Translations under genes and position numbers: made by a program
From: Aestuariicoccus sp032586235
GTDB taxonomy: Bacteria > Pseudomonadota > Alphaproteobacteria > Rhodobacterales > Rhodobacteraceae
Assembly (NCBI RefSeq): GCF_032586235.1
Contig: NZ_JAWHTD010000001.1
Coordinates: 290,480-354,479, forward strand
Reading direction: 5' to 3'
DNA: 64,000 bases
Part shown: positions 57,903-64,000 of the stretch, in pieces
Position numbering within the stretch: position 1 is the first letter of the stretch
Layout of the letters: each line of letters begins with the position of its first letter
Notes under the pieces: model-generated
Told to the model about the DNA's origin: nothing
Databases searched by the model: none
Seen by the model: only the letters and a program-made list of their open reading frames with translations

Positions 57903-58739
57903 ATGTCGAATGGGCCTTGGACAGACGAAGAAAACGATCTGATCGTCGCAGATTATTTTGCGATGCTGGCTGATGACATCGCTGGGCACCGCTATAACAA
58001 GGCCGAGCATCGACGGGCGCTTATGCCATTGTTGAAAGATCGGTCCGAGGGATCGGTCGAGTTCAAGCACCAGAACATCAGCGCAGTGCTCAAGGGGCTC
58101 GGGGAAGACTGGATCCCCGGCTACAAGCCTGCATTCAATTTCCAGATGACCTTGGTGGATGCCGTGGCGCGCTGGCTGGCGTTGAATTCGGCTTGGCTTG
58201 GTCGCAGTCCTGCTGCGCGACCGCCGACCGGCCTGGCTGACGCCGCGCCCATCTGGATCGGACCACCGCCGACGCTGTCGAACCAGCCACCGCCACAGGA
58301 GCTGGAGCAGATGCTGCACATCGCGCGAAAGTTCGATGTTGCGGCGAGAGACGAGCGAAACCGCACCCTCGGCCGTGCCGGCGAGGAGCGCGTCCTGGCG
58401 CACGAGCGTGCAGCCCTTAAATCAGCGGGCCGCGACGACCTTGCGCGTAAGGTCCGGTGGGTGTCGGAAGAGGATGGGGATGGTGCTGGCTACGATATCG
58501 CCAGCTTCGCGCCGAACGGACGCCCGCGCCTGATCGAGGTGAAGACGACGAACGGATGGGAGCGCACGCCTTTCCACATCAGCCGGAATGAACTGGCCGT
58601 GGCCGAGGAACGGCGTGCGGAATGGTCCCTGTTCCGGCTATGGAATTTCGCACGCGAGCCGAAGGCGTTTGAGCTACATCCACCGCTGGACGCGCATGTT
58701 TCACTGACCGCGACGTCCTTTCAAGCAACTTTCCATTGA
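57903..58739 (+). CDS. DUF3883 / PD-(D/E)XK nuclease-like protein
   Basis: A 278-residue protein. The C-terminal DUF3883 domain shows a Mrr-like nuclease core: G-R-A-G-E-E-R-V (E161), G-Y-D-I-A-S (D198) and I-E-V-K-T-T (E212, K214). The N-terminal about 110 residues have the D-Y-F-A-M-L and H-Q-N-I-S-A-V-L segments common to DUF3883 proteins. Such proteins occur in restriction and defence loci. It converges on a gene of unknown function. Nuclease activity is inferred from the motifs. Confidence 0.85.
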   Translation: MSNGPWTDEENDLIVADYFAMLADDIAGHRYNKAEHRRALMPLLKDRSEGSVEFKHQNISAVLKGLGEDWIPGYKPAFNFQMTLVDAVARWLALNSAWLGRSPAARPPTGLADAAPIWIGPPPTLSNQPPPQELEQMLHIARKFDVAARDERNRTLGRAGEERVLAHERAALKSAGRDDLARKVRWVSEEDGDGAGYDIASFAPNGRPRLIEVKTTNGWERTPFHISRNELAVAEERRAEWSLFRLWNFAREPKAFELHPPLDAHVSLTATSFQATFH

Positions 58740-58824
58740 GCACTCCAAAATCAACGCCATTGCGGATCCCTATTCGGTTGGTGCGCAGTGAAGCTATTTG
58801 ACAACGTTAATTCAGTTGAACAGA

Positions 58825-59895
58825 TCACTTGGATGGCCAAGCAAATCGGAAGTAACGTACATAGTATTTCTCGTGTAGGTACTTCAGGTCATCCTCCCAA
58901 TCTGCGATTGCGTCATCATAGCCGCGCGAAGGCATTTTCTTGAAATTCTTCGCAAGTGAGGCGATGTGATAGGCCATCTTCTTCAATCGAAGCGAGCTTT
59001 TCGGATCGCCCCATTTCCTCATTTCGGAGATACTCTGGTAGGGCGGCAATTGCCCCGAAAAGCATCGATCCAGTATCAGTTGCCTAGAGGATGCAGGAAG
59101 GCCATCAGTCTTGCCGACTGTGTAACCCAAGATCTTTAAATAGCTGATCTCCTGCCGTTCAAAATTTCCGCCTCCCGATCCAGAACCGACATCGGTGGAA
59201 GGCCACTTGAAAGCCTCGCTTTCTGGCAATTCCTTTATCCGGCGCCTCCATTCCCTCTCAACGGCTGCGACGATTTGGAGGTGTTGGTCACGCTTCGCGC
59301 CAGAAGAGTTTGCCGCACCAAGAGTGTTCGATTTCCAGAGCTTTAGTAGCTGGTCGTTGTCCTTAGATGGTATCGAAGCGCGGATTTTCTTGCCGCTACC
59401 AAATAGGTCGATCTTTACAGACTTGGGGTGAGTTATAGGAGCCGCCGTAGTCTTTGCGTTTCGCGTCTTCTTTTTTCGCTTCTCTGCTTTCCGTTCAGCT
59501 TTTTGCCTCGCTTTTTCGGCAGCTTTGAGATGCTTTTCGCGCTTTGCCTGTGCTGCTGCCTTGGCTTGCTCAGTCTTTCTGATGGCTGCAGCAAAGTGCC
59601 GATCATAGAATGCGTTGATTTCGGTTCTATGACGAAGAACGGTGCCGCCCTTGAAGGTGAGGCCTATCTCGAAGAGGGGATCATCAGTTGCTTTGGCCAG
59701 CCAGTTCTCGGCGAGCATTTGAGCAATACAACGAGAGAATAGCCATCTAAACTCATCGCAGTTCTCCAAATCGCCTTCTTTCAGGAAGTCCGAAGCAACC
59801 TTCTGCCAAGAAGCTGGGCCATCGGCGATTGCGAGCAAGATAAATTCACAAAGCCCTTTTACTGTTTCGAAGTCGAGTTTGATTTTCTCAGCCAT
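58825..59895 (-). CDS. Protein of unknown function with a charged central helix
   Basis: A 356-residue protein from the ATG at 59895. The N-terminal part (about 1-125) is globular. Residues about 130-175 form a Lys/Ala/Glu-rich helix (A-A-Q-A-K-R-E-K-H-L-K-A-A-E-K-A-R), probably a coiled coil. The C-terminal part is globular and ends with aromatic K-Y-Y-V-R-Y-F-R-F. I do not recognise a family. It lies between the DUF3883 gene and the HTH gene and looks like island cargo. Confidence 0.7.
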   Translation of the reverse strand: MAEKIKLDFETVKGLCEFILLAIADGPASWQKVASDFLKEGDLENCDEFRWLFSRCIAQMLAENWLAKATDDPLFEIGLTFKGGTVLRHRTEINAFYDRHFAAAIRKTEQAKAAAQAKREKHLKAAEKARQKAERKAEKRKKKTRNAKTTAAPITHPKSVKIDLFGSGKKIRASIPSKDNDQLLKLWKSNTLGAANSSGAKRDQHLQIVAAVEREWRRRIKELPESEAFKWPSTDVGSGSGGGNFERQEISYLKILGYTVGKTDGLPASSRQLILDRCFSGQLPPYQSISEMRKWGDPKSSLRLKKMAYHIASLAKNFKKMPSRGYDDAIADWEDDLKYLHEKYYVRYFRFAWPSK

Positions 59896-60030
59896 CTCGA
59901 GTTGTAGAATATCCGTTCCGCGAATTGCCCAGCGGGCAATACGCCCGACTTGCTTTTCTGAGCACACGGTAGCTTGGCGAAAGGGAGTGAACAATAACCG
60001 TGACCACGTGGCCAAGAACACTTGGCTGCA

Positions 60031-60414
60031 CTAGGCGAAAACCCGTCTTCTCTGCTCGTGCCACGGCAGGGAAGAGACAAAGCACAGATCATACAGACTG
60101 ACCGCCGGTGCCTCGCGGCTGCAGGCCAGTCGCTTTAGCACCTCTGGCGCCAGGTACGCCAACCGCAACTGTCGGCTCACGTGCCGTTCCGCAAGGCCGA
60201 CGGACTCCGCCAACTCTTGGATTGTCGCGAACTCGCCTGCCTCCATTCGGCGACGCCAGCTCCACGCGCGGCCGATGGCGCGCAGGATGTGAGGATCCTG
60301 TGCCTGATCCGCGCTAGGGCCGTGCTCGGCGGGCGGCAGAATCTTCGGTCTCCCGTTCTTCTTGCGCACCCTGAGAGGGATCAGAACACGGATGGTGTCG
60401 TTGGGGCTGGTCAT
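60031..60414 (-). CDS. Stand-alone HTH protein similar to the recombinase C-terminus
   Basis: A 127-residue protein. Its segments match the last about 120 residues of the 54,923-56,599 recombinase in order: V-R-K-K-N-G-R-P-K-I versus H-R-K-R-G-V-E-T-K-L; I-L-R-A-I-G-R-A versus L-L-R-N-I-A-R-A; E-L-A-E-S-V-G-L-A-E-R-H-V versus E-I-A-D-A-E-G-V-S-K-R-R-V; and A-Y-L-A-P-E versus A-F-L-A-P-D. It is probably a separate DNA-binding subunit or the detached end of a second recombinase. The ATG at 60414 overlaps the stop of a truncated upstream frame. Confidence 0.72.
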   Translation of the reverse strand: MTSPNDTIRVLIPLRVRKKNGRPKILPPAEHGPSADQAQDPHILRAIGRAWSWRRRMEAGEFATIQELAESVGLAERHVSRQLRLAYLAPEVLKRLACSREAPAVSLYDLCFVSSLPWHEQRRRVFA

Positions 60415-60492
60415 TCGGCAGCCTCCATCTCGCGCGGGGCGAACATCTCGCGGATGACCCCGGCGATGCCCTCGCGCCGGATATCGAGTGTG
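60411..60492 (-). pseudogene. C-terminal remnant of a gene truncated by an IS21-type end
   Basis: The minus-strand frame ending in R-E-G-I-A-G-V-I-R-E-M-F-A-P-R-E-M-E-A-A-E stops at TGA (60413-60411), overlapping the ATG of the HTH gene (ATGA). Upstream it runs into IS21-type terminal repeats, so its 5' part is gone. Family unknown. Confidence 0.4.
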
Positions 60493-60549
60493 GATCGGCA
60501 TGCAAAATTGACCCCTGTTACGGGGTGATCGGCGTCCAAAAGTGACCCC
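60493..60549. repeat. Two direct repeats of an IS21-type end
   Basis: A 23-bp unit at 60493-60515 is repeated at 60527-60549 with 20 of 23 bases identical. Both contain GATCGGC and end GTGACCCC or TTGACCCC, the pattern of the multiple terminal repeats bound by IS21-family transposases. No istA or istB gene is near, so it is a solo end or remnant. Confidence 0.6.
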
Positions 60550-60680
60550 CCTGACGAATATGATCAGAAGAGACGACCCAAGCAACTGATTTAGAGAACG
60601 ATTTGCAGAACACTTACCTGTATTGCTTGGCTAGACAACGCTTTGCGATTGTGGATGGCGCTCAAAAAAATGGGCGCCGT

Positions 60681-61373
60681 TCACAACATCATGAAACTGT
60701 GCTTTTTTCGGAAGTGCTTCGCAAGATTCTTGGACTTCACCTGAGTATTGCACTCCGGACATTCGATCATATTGTCTTCGGGGAATTTAAAGGTTTCCGG
60801 AAATTTGATCGGAGCCAAAATTTTGAAAGAGTACATTTCGTCCTCAATCCAGCGGATAAATGTACACGCGGGATCAAAAACCGCGATCCGGCCGACTAAA
60901 AATCCTGCGCTGTTCTTTATGAGCAGCATAAAATTGTCATTCTCGCCTGTTTGAACATTTATTAAAGTTGTTTCATTGAACAGAGAAGTTTCGGCCTCTG
61001 TCACAACTCCGACAATGAGACCGTCCTGCGTACTGCTCGCGGGAAGCTTGTAGTCGGAGGCCAGAGAGCTGCGTGTTTTCGAATTTGTACCAGAGCCGGT
61101 ATCCATGCACCCATGCTTGTACCATGGTGGCCCGAGCGGTGGATCGATCCAAACGCTTCCACCGTTATGACGGATGAAATAGACGCGGTCACCACATTCA
61201 GGGCAGTCAGTTTGGAAGCAAGAGCTTTCGTTGCTCGAAAGATATCCCGTAAAATCATTGCCAGACGAGTAACCGCCTCCAGAACTGCAGCCGCCGAACG
61301 GATGGATGGGAATACATCTCCCTCCAACATATCGAAACTCCACGGGTTGACCGCAGCGGCTGCAAGTCGACAT
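60681..61373 (-). CDS. Cys-rich protein with zinc-binding motifs, unknown function
   Basis: A 230-residue protein. C4-x2-C7 begins it; a C-P-E-C-G-D segment and further Cys/His residues lie in the middle; a C2H2-like finger closes it (C205, C208, H220, H225). The gene is richer in A and T than the surrounding core genome, suggesting horizontal origin. It may bind RNA, DNA or metal. No family was recognised. Confidence 0.7.
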   Translation of the reverse strand: MSTCSRCGQPVEFRYVGGRCIPIHPFGGCSSGGGYSSGNDFTGYLSSNESSCFQTDCPECGDRVYFIRHNGGSVWIDPPLGPPWYKHGCMDTGSGTNSKTRSSLASDYKLPASSTQDGLIVGVVTEAETSLFNETTLINVQTGENDNFMLLIKNSAGFLVGRIAVFDPACTFIRWIEDEMYSFKILAPIKFPETFKFPEDNMIECPECNTQVKSKNLAKHFRKKHSFMML

Positions 61374-61795
61374 AAATCCCCCAAATGTATGGCGTCAGCT
61401 CCCTTAGTTTTACTTGAAGTCTTCGTCGGTGGCCAGTCCTGATGCTTTGCTGAGCGTCCTCGGATTAGAAACCTCTTTTGTGCCTTCTGCCTCAAGACAG
61501 CACTTCAGGACCTGATGCCTGCACGAATTGCGCAGCAATTCGCGCCTGACACGCTGGGTCCGACACAGTCACGGGAGAGAGTTGGTTTCTGGGTGCGTTT
61601 CCACCGCCACCACATTAGCCATTGATATTCGATGATTTTCCGCCTCGCGTATTGTGCCGTGATTACCGCGACATGCGAGGCGTGATGCCTCCTAGAGACC
61701 TGAAATTGCAGGCAAAATAGCCGCCCAGAATGGCGCGAGTCTCTGTTTGGCATTTGGGCGATACGGATTTCAGGCGGGGCAACATGCGCTGGACT
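61374..61795. other. Non-coding stretch with a perfect inverted repeat
   Basis: About 420 bp without a supported gene separate the Cys-rich gene from the IS66 left end. CGAATTGC (61524-61531) and GCAATTCG (61535-61542) form a perfect 8-bp hairpin with a GCA loop. Nothing else is supported. Confidence 0.45.
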
Positions 61796-61880
61796 GTAAC
61801 CGGTGTTTTCTCCCCACCTTCCTGCGCCCGGCCTAATCTGAGATCGGCTCCTTCAGGGTCAAATGGGAAGGAGTTTCTCC

Positions 61881-62264
61881 ATGGATGCTACATTGGAGGT
61901 TCTCACGGTTGGTGGAGGCCGTCGGCGAAACCGGAAGTGGCCGGATGAGGTGAAGGCTCGGATCGAAGCGGAGACTTTGAGGCCCGGGGCGAGTGTTGCA
62001 GCGGTGGCGCGAACACATGGCATTCAGGCGAACCATTTGTCCTCGTGGCGAACGATGGCGCGTCAGGGCAAGCTGGTGCTGACTGCGCCGGATAATGAGG
62101 TCGAGTTTGCCGCGATGGTCGTCGGGCCACCGGCCCCAGCGAAGGCGGCCCCCGCCTCCGGAACCGCCGAGATCATCATGGGATCGGTGACGATCCGGCT
62201 CGAGGCTGGGGCCTCGGCGGAACGGATTGCCGCGATCGTTCGTGCGTTGGCAGCTCCGGCATGA
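61881..62264 (+). CDS. tnpA: IS66 transposase accessory protein TnpA
   Basis: A 127-residue protein with an N-terminal HTH (A-S-V-A-A-V-A-R-T-H-G-I-Q-A-N-H-L-S-S-W-R), typical of IS66 OrfA. The ATG at 61881 has GAAGGAG at 8 bp; an upstream ATG at 61863 lacks this. Its stop overlaps the tnpB start (ATGA). Confidence 0.9.
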   Translation: MDATLEVLTVGGGRRRNRKWPDEVKARIEAETLRPGASVAAVARTHGIQANHLSSWRTMARQGKLVLTAPDNEVEFAAMVVGPPAPAKAAPASGTAEIIMGSVTIRLEAGASAERIAAIVRALAAPA

Positions 62265-62614
62265 TCTTCCCGTCGAACCGGGTGCGGATCCTGGTCGCCA
62301 CCAGACCGGTGGACTTCCGCAAGGGGCATGACGGGCTGGCGGCTCTGGTGAAGAATGAGCTGCGCAAGGAGCCCTTCACCGGGACGGTCTTCGTGTTCCG
62401 CGCGAAGCGGGCGGATCGGCTGAAGCTGCTCTATTGGGACGGCACCGGCCTGGTGATGGCTTACAAGCGGCTGGAGGAGCACAGCTTCACCTGGCCCGCC
62501 ATCCGGGACGGGCTCATGACGCTCAGCCATGCCCAGTTCGAAGCTCTGTTTGCCGGGCTCGACTGGCGGCGCGTCCGGGCCATCGAGGCCCGCGCGCCCG
62601 AGACCGTCGAATGA
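62261..62614 (+). CDS. tnpB: IS66 Orf2, TnpB
   Basis: A 117-residue protein with the IS66 Orf2 signature P-V-D-F-R-K-G-H-D-G-L-A-A-L-V and L-Y-W-D-G-T-G-L-V-M-A-Y-K-R-L. It is required for transposition in IS66 relatives, though its action is not fully known. It overlaps tnpA by 4 bp and precedes tnpC by 68 bp. Confidence 0.93.
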   Translation: MIFPSNRVRILVATRPVDFRKGHDGLAALVKNELRKEPFTGTVFVFRAKRADRLKLLYWDGTGLVMAYKRLEEHSFTWPAIRDGLMTLSHAQFEALFAGLDWRRVRAIEARAPETVE

Positions 62615-62682
62615 CTGCGGCAGGATGACTCGGGTGGTGCTTTGGGCAGGCGGAACCGGGACTCGGCTGATAGATCGGCTCC

Positions 62683-63868
62683 ATGCTAAGTGCCGCCGAC
62701 CTGCCCGATAACATTGACGCCCTGAAGGCGATGCTGGTCGCCTCAGAGGCGCGCAATCTGCGCAAGGATGAGCGGATCGAGCGGCTGGAGAAGCTGGTCG
62801 TGGCCTTCAAGCAGGCCGCCTTCGGACGCAAGTCGGAGAAGAGCGACCCGGACCAGTTCGAACTGGCGCTGGAGGATCTGGAGACGGCGATTGCCGCGGT
62901 CCATGCCGAAGAAGAAGCCGATGCCCCGGCTGCCAGGCGGAGCGCCAAGCCCCGAGCGGTCAATCGCGGGGCGCTGCCCGACCACCTGCCGCGCATCGAG
63001 GAAGTGATCGAACCCGAAAGCCTGACCTGCGCCTGCGGGGCTCGGCATTGTGCTCGAACCAATGGCGCATCAATGGCTCGCCCTGCATTGCATCGGCGAA
63101 GACGTGTCGGAACGGCTGGACATCGTCCCTGCCCAGTTCCGGGTGATCGTGACGCGCCGCCCCAAATATGCGTGCCGCAGCTGCACTGACGGCGTCATGC
63201 AGGCACCGGCGCCGGCACGTCTGATCCCCGGTGGGCTGCCGACCGAGGCGACGGTCGCGCATGTCTTGGTCAGCAAATACGCCGATCATCTTCCCCTGTA
63301 TCGCCAGGCACAAATCTACAGCCGCCAGGGTGTCGTCCTCGACCGTTCGACGCTCGCGGACTGGGTCGGGCAGGCGGCCTTCGAGTTGCGCCCTGTCTTC
63401 GATGCCCTGATGACGGATCTGAAGCGCTCGACCAAACTCTTCATGGACGAGACCCGCGCCCCAGTGCTCGATCCGGGCAAGCGCAAGACCAAGACGGGAT
63501 ACTTCTGGGCGCTGGCGCGGGATGATCGGCCCTGGAGCGGCGGAGCGCCGCCCGGCGTGGCCTTCAGCTATGCGCCCGGTCGCGGCGGATGCCATGCCGA
63601 GCGGGTCTTGCAGGGCTTCGGCGGCGTGCTGCAGGTCGACGGCTACGCTGGCTACAATCGGTTGCTCGCCCCTGATCGGGTCGGCCCCGATATCCGGTTA
63701 GCTTTCTGCTGGGCGCACGCCCGGCGCAAGCTGGTCGAGATCACCCGCGCCGGCCTGGCGCCGATTGCCGAAGAGGGCGTGAAGCTTATCGGCGACCTCT
63801 ATCGCGTCGAAGCCGAGACCCGCGGATGTGATCCCGCAGCTCGTCTTGCGGCGCGGCAGGAACGCTCT
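62683..63868 (+). pseudogene. tnpC: IS66 transposase TnpC, frameshifted and truncated
   Basis: The first frame (from 62683) holds the coiled-coil and zinc-finger N-terminus up to C-A-C-G-A; the second frame (from about 63080) continues with A-L-H-C-I-G-E-D-V-S-E-R-L-D and the DDE region (M-D-E-T-R-A-P, V-D-G-Y-A-G-Y-N). A net 37-nt insertion at about 63041-63079 shifts the frame. The protein then stops matching after R-Q-E-R-S near 63868, where foreign sequence begins. Confidence 0.85.
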
Positions 63869-64000
63869 GTAGTCGGGTTTGAACAACGCCTTCAGGCGGA
63901 CTGAAGGCGGAGATTTTGTGTGTTGGGCGTGTGCAGGTCGGCGAACAACCAACCGATGATGACGGTCCAAAGCGCTCTGAGGTGGGCGAGTATCTTGCGG
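63869..64000 (-). mobile_element. Edge of another inserted element, continuing past the window
   Basis: From about 63869 the sequence no longer fits tnpC. On the minus strand a frame enters from the right edge and ends at 63892 with T-V-I-I-G-W-L-F-A-D-L-H-T-P-N-T-Q-N-L-R-L-Q-S-A. The break inside a conserved transposase region points to an insertion sequence. The family could not be determined from 132 bp. Confidence 0.5.

Larger units (their letters stand above)
61796..63868 (+). mobile_element. IS66-family insertion sequence, interrupted
   Basis: The element starts at a GTAACCGG end typical of IS66 (GTAA) and carries tnpA, tnpB and tnpC in the usual order. tnpC is frameshifted and then cut off at about 63868 by another insertion, so the right end is outside the window and the element is probably inactive. 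The exact left boundary and target duplication were not confirmed. Confidence 0.8.

Noticed and set aside
60415..61373. An intact IS21 element
   Set aside because: Only terminal repeats are visible; no istA- or istB-like protein is encoded nearby.
1..64000. CRISPR arrays or rRNA genes
   Set aside because: No regularly spaced repeat series and no rRNA-like sequence were seen on either strand.

Overview
The window looks like a chromosomal segment of a high-GC alphaproteobacterium, most likely of the Rhodobacteraceae (Roseobacter group). The reasons are a class I lysyl-tRNA synthetase, a short second-type glutamyl-tRNA synthetase, a PleD-like diguanylate cyclase beside a DUF3572 gene, a non-pyrrolysine MttB homologue, a two-gene H-NOX/diguanylate cyclase unit, a malonate TRAP operon of the rhizobial matPQMAB type, and a DUF3489-DUF2924-large serine recombinase module. 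The assignment rests on gene content only.

Positions 1 to about 54,500 are densely packed core genome. 0-12 kb: a secreted protein of about 19 MORN repeats, nadE, a small tautomerase, an orphan phage-type tail-tube gene, a minimal zincin, a Tat-exported metallo-beta-lactamase-fold protein, an MFS exporter with a His-rich tail, a PfkB-type sugar kinase, gltX, a DUF2254 membrane protein, a gamma-glutamylcyclotransferase-like protein and an Rrf2 regulator downstream of an FNR-type box. 12-17 kb: a tandem glycine riboswitch followed by gcvT, gcvH and gcvP. 17-31 kb: an inositol-monophosphatase-family protein, the ybbP/ybbA-type ABC unit divergent from tesA, a cold-shock protein, small membrane proteins, a geranylgeranyl-reductase-family enzyme with an L,D-transpeptidase, a TerB protein, lysS, meaB, rpmB, a copper-handling pair, and a sirtuin divergent from a low-molecular-weight phosphatase. 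31-38 kb: a malonate regulon (GntR regulator, palindromic operator, TRAP transporter, malonyl-CoA decarboxylase, malonyl-CoA synthetase). 38-49 kb: a DEAD-box helicase with a long basic tail, a metallo-hydrolase, an XRE regulator divergent from a fatty acid desaturase, a DMT transporter, a Nudix enzyme, a DUF983 protein, and an EF-hand/ECF-sigma/periplasmic-sensor cluster. 47-54.5 kb: c-di-GMP genes (a PleD homologue with a degenerate receiver; an H-NOX plus HNOBA-GGDEF pair), DUF3572, a HAD phosphatase, an MttB homologue and an MscS channel.

Positions about 54,568 to 64,000 are an accessory region. It begins at a complete tRNA-Gln(UUG) gene and contains a large serine recombinase with DUF2924 and DUF3489 partners, the 3' end of an unrelated tRNA that looks like an attachment-site scar, a predicted DUF3883/PD-(D/E)XK nuclease, two unrecognised proteins (one with a charged central helix, one Cys-rich with a C2H2-like finger), a stand-alone copy of the recombinase C-terminal domain, an IS21-type end, and an IS66 element whose transposase gene is frameshifted and then broken by another insertion that runs off the right edge.

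The most unusual items are the H-NOX whose heme-propionate motif YxSxR reads VxGxF while it is translationally coupled to a cyclase with an intact active site; the PleD homologue lacking its phosphoacceptor; the orphan contractile-tail tube gene; the tandem duplication at the MFS/pfkB junction; and the recombinase island with its separate HTH paralogue and its uncharacterised cargo, which could include a defence module. No CRISPR array or rRNA gene was seen.
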